DNA of 17,297 nt, taken from positions 1 through 17,297 of the forward strand of contig JAAEQP010001013.1 of the NCBI GenBank assembly GCA_024231375.1. The letters run 5' to 3'. A program made the translations under genes and the position numbers. The notes beneath the pieces were generated by a model. The model had not been told where the DNA came from. It did not search any database and was given only the letters and a program-made list of their open reading frames with translations. Numbering within the stretch: the stretch's first letter is position 1; every line of letters begins with the position of its first letter. This DNA comes from a bacterium (GTDB taxonomy: Bacteria > Hydrogenedentota > Hydrogenedentia > Hydrogenedentiales > SLHB01). Positions 6,523-13,675 of the stretch are shown here, piece by piece.

Positions 6523-6530
6523 ACTGCTAC

Positions 6531-8063
6531 CTATGCCTTCTTCTTCCGCGCGGCGCTCTTTCGTTGCCGGGCGCGTTTGGCTGCGGCCTTGTCCGAGGCA
6601 GCGGCATTCTCGCGTGCGGCCTTAGCGTTGCGGCGCATTTCGGCGACAGATTTGGTCTTGAGCCGGGCCGCGCCCTTGGTCTTCCTGGTGCCTAGAGGTT
6701 TCTCGGATGCCAGGCGCTTCCGGGCTTTGGGGATCTCGCGTTTGTACTGGGGCAACCATTTGGCCTGGGCCACCAGCATTTCGTCGGTCATCTGCCAAAC
6801 CTCGGGTGGGTTGCACACGGCCGCGGTGAGCGGATCGTGGAGCATGGCCTGTTTGAGCAGCATGGCGTCGCCGTGGACCGCCGCCTGGACCGCCATGCGT
6901 TGCACCTGGACGCTGGCGTTGCATGTGGCGGTGCACGCCAGAGGTAGGTTGCCCACGATGGGCATGTTGAGTCCGTTGCCATCGATGTACCCCGGCGCTT
7001 CTATGACGCAGTCTTCGGGCAGGTTGGCGATACAGCCCCGGTTCACGACGTTGAAGAATCCCCGGTACACGCGCCCGGTTTCCATGGCTTCGACGATGCG
7101 ACCTCCGTGTTCGCCGGATCGGTTCTCGGGTTTGTACTGGGGCGCAGGCTGTTTCAGCCAATTGGGGAAATCCGTCTCGAACCAGTTGCGGCCTTCGGTA
7201 CACACGCGGAGGTAACCGCCGGTCTCGCCGTTGCTCCAGGAACCGAGATCGATCCATTTGCGGATTTCGCCGAGGCGCTTTCGGTACCACGGCACGTATT
7301 CGGATACGTGGCCGTTGCTTTCGGTGGTGTAGTACCCGAATCGCCGCATGATGTCGATACGGACCTTCTCGGTCTTGCTGTAGACGGGGTGTTTCTCGAA
7401 TCCGGCCAAGAGTTTCGGTGTGAGTTCTTTCCCCTTGTGCTTCACGGACACGTACCAGGTCTGGTGGTTGATGCCTGCGCACACGATATCGAGTTCGCTG
7501 GTCGGAATCCCGAGCACCTCACCGATCTGGTGGATGCCGCCTTCGACGCCGTGGCAGAGCCCTATGGTGTTGACGCCGCCGTATTCGTTGCAGGCCCAAG
7601 TCAGCATGGCCATGGGATTGGAGTAATTCATGAACACGCAGCCGGGAGCAGCGACTTCACGGATGTCTTTGCAGAAGTCGAGCATGGCCGGAATGCCACG
7701 CTGGCCGTACATGATGCCGCCAGCGCAGAGGGTGTCGCCGACGCACTGGTCGACGCCGTACTTCAGGGGAATGTCGATGTCGGTCTGGAAGGCCTCCAGT
7801 CCGCCCACGCGCACCACGGAGAACACGTAGTTGGCGCCTTCAACGGCTTTGCGGCGGTTGGTGGTGGCGGTGAGCTTGGCAGGTACGCCGTTGGCCTCGA
7901 TGTCGCGTTTGGCCAGGCGGTAGACCATGTCGAGGTTGCGCTTGTTGATGTCGGTGAACGCGAACTCCGTGTCCTGCAACTCGGGCACGGTAAGGATGTC
8001 CTGCATGAGCCTGCGTGTGAACCCAATACTGCCCGCGCCGATCATGGTGGCTTTGATCGCCAT
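6531..8063 (-). CDS. GH4 family glycosidase with C-terminal basic tail
   Basis: A longer frame begins at 8114, but ATG 8061-8063 has AAGGA 9 bases before it and starts directly at the NAD-binding strand, so it is preferred (510 residues). Family 4 enzymes use NAD and a divalent metal. Visible are ATMIGAGSIGFTRRL (5-19), NYSNPM (146-151), the metal-site motif CHGV (170-173) and CAGINHQTWY (195-204, N199 and H200). In this family, CHG rather than CHE or CHS is associated with alpha-glucuronidase/galacturonidase-type specificity, so a uronic-acid substrate is inferred. The last 70 residues are odd: 27 are Lys or Arg with many Ala, resembling a histone H1 tail, and lie beyond the usual GH4 end. 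It lies downstream of a terminator for the DegT gene, so it needs its own promoter, which I could not identify. Confidence 0.85.
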   Translation of the reverse strand: MAIKATMIGAGSIGFTRRLMQDILTVPELQDTEFAFTDINKRNLDMVYRLAKRDIEANGVPAKLTATTNRRKAVEGANYVFSVVRVGGLEAFQTDIDIPLKYGVDQCVGDTLCAGGIMYGQRGIPAMLDFCKDIREVAAPGCVFMNYSNPMAMLTWACNEYGGVNTIGLCHGVEGGIHQIGEVLGIPTSELDIVCAGINHQTWYVSVKHKGKELTPKLLAGFEKHPVYSKTEKVRIDIMRRFGYYTTESNGHVSEYVPWYRKRLGEIRKWIDLGSWSNGETGGYLRVCTEGRNWFETDFPNWLKQPAPQYKPENRSGEHGGRIVEAMETGRVYRGFFNVVNRGCIANLPEDCVIEAPGYIDGNGLNMPIVGNLPLACTATCNASVQVQRMAVQAAVHGDAMLLKQAMLHDPLTAAVCNPPEVWQMTDEMLVAQAKWLPQYKREIPKARKRLASEKPLGTRKTKGAARLKTKSVAEMRRNAKAARENAAASDKAAAKRARQRKSAARKKKA

Positions 8064-8118
8064 GCGTCGATCCTTCCGCGTGTCGAAGAAACTGAGTGCC
8101 CGAGACCGAGACAAAGAA

Positions 8119-8147
8119 CGGGCTGGAGACGCTGTGTCTCCGGCCCG
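8119..8147 (-). terminator. Intrinsic terminator of the DegT aminotransferase gene
   Basis: A 12-bp stem (8119-8130 with 8136-8147, one G-U type pair) closes a 5-base loop. On the - strand it is followed by TTCTTTGTCT, a T-rich tract. It sits about 22 bases beyond the stop codon at 8169 and upstream of the GH4 gene. Confidence 0.8.
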
Positions 8148-8168
8148 AGAGGATACAGGAAGGCGGGG

Positions 8169-9380
8169 TCAGTCGGCCAGTTCGTGGACGTTCTCCTTCA
8201 CTTTCTTGAAGATGGCGGTCACGTCCTTGATGTCGCTGTCACGGCCCAGAAGCATGGGATGGGCCAGCCATGCGCCGCTCCGGTAGCACAAGTCTTCGGT
8301 GAGGGGACACGCGCCGTCCGGGTAGGCGTCCTTGCCAAGCAGATTCTCGAAGGCCGGTTGGCGGTACAGGGGGATGGCGTAGCCCGCGCCCAGGTACAGG
8401 CCTTCGGCGCGGACGGCCTCGCACAGCCGTTCGCGCGAACACCCGAAGGCGTCAGGATCGATGCGGATGCAGTAGAGGTGGTACGAACGGCGCGTGATGC
8501 GATCATCGCCCGGCTGGGGCGTGAGTCCTTCGATGGCGCCGAGATGATGGTCGAGGATGGCGGCGTTCTTTTCGCGGCGCAGCGTCTGATCCTCGAGGCG
8601 GGTCAGTTGTGCGCCCAACAGGGCGCCCGCGAACTCGGTAAGACGTGCGTTGGTGCCGATGAGCGGATGCTCGTACCATTCCCCGTCTTCGGACCGGCCG
8701 CAGTTAATGAGAGAGCGGCATGTCTTGGCGAGTCCTTCGTCATTGGTCAGAATCGCGCCGCCCTCGCCGGCAGTGAGATTCTTGGACATCTGGAAGGAGA
8801 ACACGCCGGCGGCTCCGATGGCGCCGGCGCCGGTGCCTTTCCACTTGGATCCCCAGGAATGGCAGGCGTCCTCCAGCACGGGCAGCTTGTGCTTCTCGGC
8901 GATGGCCAGAATCCGGTCCATGTCGGCGACACGTCCTGCGAAATGGACGGGCACGATGGCCTTGGTACGCTTGGTGATGGCCTTCTCGACAAGGTCGGGG
9001 TTGAGGCTCCAGGATTCGTCGACGTCGACGAAGACGGGCGTTGCGCCGACCCTGGCCACGGAGGTGGCGGTAGCGATGAAGGTGTAGGGCGGCACAATGA
9101 CTTCATCGCCAGCGCCCACGCCCAGGGCTTCGAGGACAATCTCGGTGGCGGTGGTGCCGCTGGTGCACGTGATGCAGTACTTGGCGTCCTGAAAGTGAGC
9201 GAAGTCCTTTTCGAACTTGGTGACGTGATCGCCGTACCACCAATTCCCGCTTTCGAAGACCTCGCTCAAGGCGGTGCGCTCGGTATTGTCGAAGATGGGC
9301 CACGAGGGGCCTTTCTTCTCGGGTCCGCGTACCGGTGTGCCGCCGTTGACTGCGAGCTTGGACTTCCTGGTCGGTGACAT
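8169..9380 (-). CDS. DegT/DnrJ/EryC1/StrS family PLP-dependent sugar aminotransferase
   Basis: The 403-residue protein follows the DegT plan: cofactor-site CTSGTTATE (72-80), PPYTFIATA (97-105), aspartate partner in VLEDACHSWGSKWKG (168-182) and the Schiff-base lysine K200 in SFQMSKNLTAGEGG. The family transfers an amino group to keto-sugars, usually nucleotide-linked, in surface-glycan or natural-product sugar synthesis; a few members act as non-aminotransferase dehydratases, which lack the lysine seen here. There is no signal peptide. The ATG at 9378-9380 has GAGGAG in good position. A terminator follows. The sugar substrate is not determinable. Confidence 0.85.
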   Translation of the reverse strand: MSPTRKSKLAVNGGTPVRGPEKKGPSWPIFDNTERTALSEVFESGNWWYGDHVTKFEKDFAHFQDAKYCITCTSGTTATEIVLEALGVGAGDEVIVPPYTFIATATSVARVGATPVFVDVDESWSLNPDLVEKAITKRTKAIVPVHFAGRVADMDRILAIAEKHKLPVLEDACHSWGSKWKGTGAGAIGAAGVFSFQMSKNLTAGEGGAILTNDEGLAKTCRSLINCGRSEDGEWYEHPLIGTNARLTEFAGALLGAQLTRLEDQTLRREKNAAILDHHLGAIEGLTPQPGDDRITRRSYHLYCIRIDPDAFGCSRERLCEAVRAEGLYLGAGYAIPLYRQPAFENLLGKDAYPDGACPLTEDLCYRSGAWLAHPMLLGRDSDIKDVTAIFKKVKENVHELAD

Positions 9381-9808
9381 GGTGCAGGCTCCTCCTCGGT
9401 ATTGCAGACCCCAATGACGCGCTTGTGAGCGCGGGCACTAGCGCAGGCTACGGGGCGGATTGCGCCCCCTTCGGCCGGGCGAGGGACATCACGCCCAGAC
9501 GAAAACATTCGGTAGATCCAGAGACTGCCATGATAGGTTCCATTGAACGATTCGTCAAGAAGAGCGCGACTTCGCATGATCGGGCGCACCACCGGATGCG
9601 TGATTGTGCGCGGTTGCGGAGTGGGCGGGGGATGGGGTATCGTGATGTCTCGATGGGGCGCTTGACTGTCGGCCTTCTGGCGTTAGGCGTTGCGCACTAT
9701 GGCTTTGGGCTACTTCGCGTACCTGAGCCGAAGTATACATAGAGCCGGTAAGGTGTATAGGCCCCGCGGTCTGGTGCGGGGCATGGAACAGACCGGGAGA
9801 CGCATGCA
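9381..9808. other. 428-bp intergenic region between divergent DegT and ilvE genes
   Basis: No convincing protein gene is visible. It contains a small hairpin at 9452-9468 in the DegT leader and a 7-bp hairpin at 9761-9782 (GCCCCGC and its complement, 8-base loop) in the ilvE leader, 26 bases before that ATG. A weak TATACA at 9734-9739 could be a -10 box for ilvE, with no good -35. A 36-codon frame from an ATG at 9632, ending at 9742, carries a hydrophobic stretch (MGRLTVGLLALGVAHYGFGL) but lacks a strong ribosome site. Confidence 0.45.
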
Positions 9809-10738
9809 ATGGCCACGATGGAACCTGCCGCCACGGCGTACTTTGAGGGGAAGTACGTGCCTGTCGAGGACGCCCAACTGAGCATCATGACCCATGCCTT
9901 CAATTACGGCACGGGCTTGTTCGAGGGCATTCGGGGGTACTACTCGGAGGACGCGGACAACGTGTTCATATTCCGTCTGGGCGAGCATGTGGACCGGTTT
10001 GTGCGGAACTTCGCCATTCTGTGTATGAAGATCCCCGAATCGCGGGAAGAGATCGGGGATATTTGCGTGGAACTCGTGAAGCGTAGCGGGTTGAGGGAGG
10101 GCGTCTACATTCGTCCCCTGTGTTACAAGAGCGAGTTGTCGCTGGGGCCCAAGGTCCACGACGTGGCGAGCAGCATGTGCTGTTACGTGATCAAGCTCGG
10201 GGACTACTGCGACATCGAGTCGGGGCTCGACGTGGTGGTGTCGTCGTGGCGGCGGTTGACGGACAATGCCATCCCGAGCCGGGCGAAGTGTACCGGCAGT
10301 TACATCAACTCGGCGCTTGCGGCCAGCGAGGCGAAACAGGCGGGGTTCGACGAGGCCATCTTCCTGCGGCAGGACGGCACAGTGGCCGAGGGCAGTGCCA
10401 TGAACATGTTCATGGTGTTGGACGGCAAACTGGTGACGACACCGCCAACCGCGGACATTCTGGTAGGTATCACGCGCAACACGGTGATGCAGCTTGCCGC
10501 CGACGAGCTTGGGCTTGAGGTTGTTGAGCGGCCCATCGCACGGACGGAGTTGTACGTGTGCGACGAGGTCTTCTTCTGCGGAACGGGCGCCCAGGTGGCG
10601 CCGGTCCGTTCGGTCGACCGGCGGTTGGTGGGCGACGGGACGCCGGGTCCGGTCTCGCGACAGTTGCAGGAGTTGTACTTCGACGTGGTCCAGGGCAAGG
10701 TGGAGAAGTACCGTCATTGGTGCACACCGGTGTACTGA
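9809..10738 (+). CDS. ilvE: Branched-chain amino acid aminotransferase
   Basis: The 309-residue fold-type IV PLP enzyme transaminates leucine, isoleucine and valine with their 2-oxo acids in the cytoplasm. Hallmarks are FNYGTGLFEGIRGY (31-44), REGVYIRPLCY (96-106), the PLP lysine K160 in SRAKCTGSYINSALA and E194 in DGTVAEGSAMNMF, with VGITRNTV binding phosphate. The length is normal for group IV BCATs. GGGAGA lies 8 bases before the ATG. D-amino-acid aminotransferase or aminodeoxychorismate lyase is less likely given the length and the EGIRGY and SYINS motifs. It is followed by its own strong terminator, so it is likely a single-gene unit. Confidence 0.9.
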   Translation: MATMEPAATAYFEGKYVPVEDAQLSIMTHAFNYGTGLFEGIRGYYSEDADNVFIFRLGEHVDRFVRNFAILCMKIPESREEIGDICVELVKRSGLREGVYIRPLCYKSELSLGPKVHDVASSMCCYVIKLGDYCDIESGLDVVVSSWRRLTDNAIPSRAKCTGSYINSALAASEAKQAGFDEAIFLRQDGTVAEGSAMNMFMVLDGKLVTTPPTADILVGITRNTVMQLAADELGLEVVERPIARTELYVCDEVFFCGTGAQVAPVRSVDRRLVGDGTPGPVSRQLQELYFDVVQGKVEKYRHWCTPVY

Positions 10739-10763
10739 CAGGCGACGAAGAGATCAATTGTAT

Positions 10764-10801
10764 CGGGCCGCGCGCCGGCGGATTGGCGGGCGGCCCGTTT
10801 T
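10764..10801 (+). terminator. Intrinsic terminator of ilvE
   Basis: CGGGCCGC (10764-10771) pairs perfectly with GCGGCCCG (10790-10797), followed directly by TTTT (10798-10801). It lies about 26 bases after the stop codon. Confidence 0.85.
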
Positions 10802-10866
10802 GCTGAACAGGGAACCCTTCGAACCCGTACGGGATCAAGGGGTCTAACGGATAGGGGAGCTGTAGG

Positions 10867-11535
10867 ATGTCCGATGAATACGAATTGCGCGAAGCCATCT
10901 GCCGGGTCGGCAGGCGGATGTGGGAGAAGGGGATGGTGGCCGCCACGGACGGGAATATCAGCGTGCGGCTGGGACCGGACCGGTTCTTGTGTACGCCGAG
11001 CGGCATGTCGAAGACGGACATGACTCCGGCTGACATGGTAGTGGCGGACTCTCAAGCCAACCGGCTGAAGGGAGACCGAAAGGTAACATCGGAGTTCTAC
11101 ACGCATCTGGCGGCCTATGAGGAGCGAGACGATATCGGCGCGGTGGTTCATGCCCATCCGCCCAAGGCCACGGCGTTAACGTTGGCGGGCATCTCGATGG
11201 TGGAGAGTCTGCTGCCGGAGGTGGTGTACACGGTGGGCGCGATCCCTACGACGGACTATGCCACGCCCGGAACGCGGGAGGGCGCATCGGTTGTCCGCGA
11301 GTGGATCCGGAAGTGCGACGCCGTGTTGCTGGATCGGCACGGGGCGCTGACCGTCGGGGCGGACCTGGACGACGCATACCTGAAAATGGAGAAGGTGGAG
11401 CACGCGGCGGAAGTAGTCTTGACGGCGCGGATGTTAGGAGATGTGAGGGCACTTGACGGGGCGGAGATCGAGAAGTTGAAGGAACTGCACGACACCTATG
11501 GAGTTACGGGGCGGGTGTTCTGGCCGGAGGGCTGA
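10867..11535 (+). CDS. Class II aldolase/adducin family protein (FucA-like)
   Basis: The 222-residue protein has the family plan: GNISVR (29-34), FLCTPSGM (40-47), catalytic E76 in TSEFYTH, zinc ligands H95 and H97 in VHAHPPKA and H158 in LLDRHGAL. Members split sugar phosphates such as fuculose-1-phosphate or ribulose-phosphates, or dehydrate methylthioribulose phosphate. Which applies here is not clear from sequence. The start has a GGGGAG site about 9 bases upstream. It is 128 bases from ilvE, but a terminator lies between them, so shared control is doubtful. The next gene has its own promoter. Confidence 0.85.
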   Translation: MSDEYELREAICRVGRRMWEKGMVAATDGNISVRLGPDRFLCTPSGMSKTDMTPADMVVADSQANRLKGDRKVTSEFYTHLAAYEERDDIGAVVHAHPPKATALTLAGISMVESLLPEVVYTVGAIPTTDYATPGTREGASVVREWIRKCDAVLLDRHGALTVGADLDDAYLKMEKVEHAAEVVLTARMLGDVRALDGAEIEKLKELHDTYGVTGRVFWPEG

Positions 11536-11552
11536 GGGAGTAGCGAATTCTA

Positions 11553-11581
11553 TTGACAGGCGATTGTGATATGCGCATAAT
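11553..11581 (+). promoter_or_regulatory. Near-consensus sigma70 promoter
   Basis: TTGACA (11553-11558) is followed after exactly 17 bases by CATAAT (11576-11581), 11 of 12 consensus positions. The predicted start is around 11588, leaving a leader of about 165 bases before the GTG of the gene at 11753. Confidence 0.75.
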
Positions 11582-11584
11582 GCG

Positions 11585-11668
11585 AGGCAAGGGGAAGAGT
11601 GATTTTGTTACCACGGTTCTCGCTGAGATCGGTGTCCCCAACGGGAGTGTTTGCGGAGGTCCTTGCCT
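11585..11668 (+). promoter_or_regulatory. Candidate structured leader RNA
   Basis: AGGCAAGG (11585-11592), which begins almost at the predicted transcript start, is perfectly complementary to CCTTGCCT (11661-11668), so the 5' end could close a domain of about 84 bases. GGGGA near 11591 could alternatively pair with TCCCC near 11636-11640, giving two competing folds. I do not recognise a known riboswitch or small-RNA consensus. Confidence 0.35.
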
Positions 11669-11752
11669 TCTGGCATTATAGGATTAGTGAAGTAGGGAAG
11701 AGTTCAGGGGTTCGTGGCCTGCTAGGGGTCGGCAGGCGGGAGGACGTGAGTA

Positions 11753-12823
11753 GTGGCGGACTTGAGTGACGACCGACGAGATGACAAGACCCGGCCGTGT
11801 CCCACGTGCCGTATGATGATCAGCGTGCTGGCCACGAAGTGCCGGTTCTGTGGGGACGAGGTGGGCCGTCCGAAGGACGAGGCCCGCACGATGACGGTGC
11901 AGGATCTCGGTGGCGAGAACACCACGAAGTACGCGCCTTCGAGCACGGTCATGGAGGCTCTGGAGGCGTTTCGATCCGAGGAAGAAATCAAGGCCGAGCC
12001 CGAACCCGAGCCCGAGAAGCGCTCGATCCTCGGACGTTTTGGAAAGAAACCGAAGGAGGAGCCCCAGCGTCGATCGGCGCAAGGCGACCTGCCGGAGCTG
12101 GACGTGCGGAGCGAGGCGTTGTCGTCCCTGTCGATGCCGGCGACATCCTCCTACCGTACGGCCCCGGTCGTTCAGGATGAGGCCTCTTGGCTGAAGCGGG
12201 CGGGTGTATTCGCGGGGCTGGTGGCAGCCATGGTGGTATTGGCCTTCGGCGCGATGCAGGTGTTGGCGATGCGCGGCAAGGGCGAAGACACGGGCCCTGG
12301 CGTGCGCGTGCATGCCAACGCGGCCGAAGACCTGCTTGCGGCGGGGACGGATCCGCTGAGGGCACTTGAAGAGGCGGTGGCAGCCGCGGACCGGGAGGAC
12401 CATCCCGAGAACCGAAAGGTGCGGCTTCAGGCCCGGCAGGCGACGTTGTCGGCTATTCAGAGCGCGCTGAATGCCACCGAGTGGGAGCCGAAGCTTCTGA
12501 CGCAGGCCTCAGAGCAGGTGAACCGGGCGCTTGCGGCGGACCCCTGCGACGAGATCCGGACGCTGAAGACCGAGGTTGAGCGGGAATGCGTGGCCTACGG
12601 TATGGTGCTGGGTTCTGTTGAGTACACCGGTGGCGGCAAAGGGTCGGCCGTGTTCGTGCTGCGATCGGCCGGCGGCGAGTCGTCCGAGGTGTCGGTCACC
12701 GTGGGAGACCTGGTCGCGGATCGGTTCGAAGTCACCAAGGTGGGGCGAAATTATGTGCGCGTGTTCGACAAGAAGCGGAACATGCGAATCGTGACCTGGG
12801 ACACGAACGACGATATCCGCTGA
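11753..12823 (+). CDS. Zinc-ribbon and single-pass transmembrane protein of unknown function
   Basis: The 356-residue product starts at GTG 11753 with GGGAGG about 11 bases upstream. Residues 16-33 form a zinc ribbon (CPTC at 16-19, CRFC at 30-33). Residues 40-145 are charged and probably disordered (EPEPEPEKR near 82-90). Residues 150-173 are a transmembrane helix (AGVFAGLVAAMVVLAFGAMQ). The rest lies across the membrane: a helical, Glu/Ala-rich part (185-270) and a small beta domain (about 295-350, GKGSAVFVLRSAGG to MRIVTW) reminiscent of the short domains of pilus or secretion proteins such as PilP or GspC. That likeness is inference from pattern only. A cytoplasmic zinc-ribbon head on an anchored envelope protein is an unusual plan. 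Confidence 0.75.
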   Translation: MADLSDDRRDDKTRPCPTCRMMISVLATKCRFCGDEVGRPKDEARTMTVQDLGGENTTKYAPSSTVMEALEAFRSEEEIKAEPEPEPEKRSILGRFGKKPKEEPQRRSAQGDLPELDVRSEALSSLSMPATSSYRTAPVVQDEASWLKRAGVFAGLVAAMVVLAFGAMQVLAMRGKGEDTGPGVRVHANAAEDLLAAGTDPLRALEEAVAAADREDHPENRKVRLQARQATLSAIQSALNATEWEPKLLTQASEQVNRALAADPCDEIRTLKTEVERECVAYGMVLGSVEYTGGGKGSAVFVLRSAGGESSEVSVTVGDLVADRFEVTKVGRNYVRVFDKKRNMRIVTWDTNDDIR

Positions 12824-12881
12824 TTGCCGCACGGCCCTTCCGGGCGGCCACGGGCGGGGTGTGAGGGCGCGGCATCCTTTG

Positions 12882-12890
12882 TGCTATCAT
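12882..12890 (+). promoter_or_regulatory. Candidate extended -10 promoter for the lipoprotein-like gene
   Basis: TGCTATCAT (TGN followed by TATCAT) resembles the TGCTATACT at 3367-3375. No -35 hexamer is clear. Between it and the gene at 13014 lies a perfect 7-bp hairpin (12966-12972 with 12977-12983, loop TTTG) in the would-be leader. Confidence 0.3.
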
Positions 12891-12965
12891 CGCCCTGGAC
12901 GATGTCCATCGGGCCGTAGCGTACGGCCATCCCGTCGTCACGAGAATATGGGAAGTCTCCGGAGC

Positions 12966-12983
12966 CGCGGCCTTTGGGCCGCG
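12966..12983 (+). repeat. Hairpin in the leader of the lipoprotein-like gene
   Basis: CGCGGCC pairs with GGCCGCG around TTTG, 30 bases upstream of the chosen ATG at 13014. It could affect ribosome access or be a remnant terminator of the preceding gene, although no T run follows. Confidence 0.45.
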
Positions 12984-13013
12984 AAGCCGCAAATGCAAGG
13001 GATCTACAAGACA

Positions 13014-13634
13014 ATGCTGGGACATGGTAAGGTGCGTCGTACGCTTGTTGTGTGTCTTATGGCGGGGCTGGCCTGTTCGTGCGGCATGCTGCGAGGCGGG
13101 ACGAAAGCCCCCGAAGCGCCTGCGTCGGCGGCGGAAGCGCCCTCGGGCGACAACGAGGAACGGTTGCAGGCGACCGTGCGGGGGATCGTCAAGGCTGCCG
13201 GCACGGACGAGAGCCGCGTCGACGCCAAACTCGTCCGGCGGAAACCCTATTACCTGAAAGAGGACACGGTGTATCCGGACGGGGCGGACGGCTTCGAGGT
13301 GACGTTCCGGGAGACCGAATCGAGGACGGCGCCGTTGGTGGCGGAGGTGACGCTGAAGAAATACCGGTATGCCACGGTCCTCCATCGTAAGAAAGATGAA
13401 GCGAAGGCCGATGACACCATCCTCCGGGGCTCCGGAACCGAGACGCTGTCGTTCGAACTGCGCAACGGCAGGTGGGTGCAGTTGGGGAGCCTGTTCGTGG
13501 CCGGCACGACCGAAGAGAAGGTCAACGGCGAATGGGTGCCGGTGCAGGACAAGGTCGACCAGGCGCTGGCCGCGGAGTTGGACGAGCGGGAAGGCTTCCT
13601 CGGACGGACGTGGTCGTTCATCACGGGGCGGTAA
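13014..13634 (+). CDS. Probable lipoprotein of unknown function
   Basis: The frame is open from 12861, but a signal-like stretch starts at ATG 13014 (MLGHGKVRRTLVVCLMAGLACSCG), with an AAGGGA site about 11 bases upstream, giving 206 residues. An alternative ATG at 12993 lacks a ribosome site. The sequence ending LACSCG could be a lipobox (A-C-S-C), though it is not the classical form; a plain signal peptide or anchor is possible. The mature part starts with a low-complexity Ala/Pro/Glu linker, then a domain with VYPDGADGFEVTFRE, a basic KKYRYATVLHRKK strand and GRWVQLGSLFVAGT near the end. I do not recognise a family. It is followed 41 bases later by the next gene and opens the + strand run to the window end. 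Confidence 0.7.
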   Translation: MLGHGKVRRTLVVCLMAGLACSCGMLRGGTKAPEAPASAAEAPSGDNEERLQATVRGIVKAAGTDESRVDAKLVRRKPYYLKEDTVYPDGADGFEVTFRETESRTAPLVAEVTLKKYRYATVLHRKKDEAKADDTILRGSGTETLSFELRNGRWVQLGSLFVAGTTEEKVNGEWVPVQDKVDQALAAELDEREGFLGRTWSFITGR

Positions 13635-13675
13635 CCGTCGCAGGGCACGAGTACGGATCCGAGGCGCCCAATGAC

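Noticed and set aside
8064..8114. 17-residue N-terminal extension of the GH4 protein from 8114
   Set aside because: ATG 8061-8063 has a good ribosome site and starts right at the NAD-binding strand.
7107..9377. 756-codon open frame on the + strand across the GH4 and DegT genes
   Set aside because: It runs antisense to two clearly real enzymes and over the terminator between them. It has no recognisable domain and is rich in Gly/Val/Ala/Asp/His, as expected from mirrored GC-rich codons.
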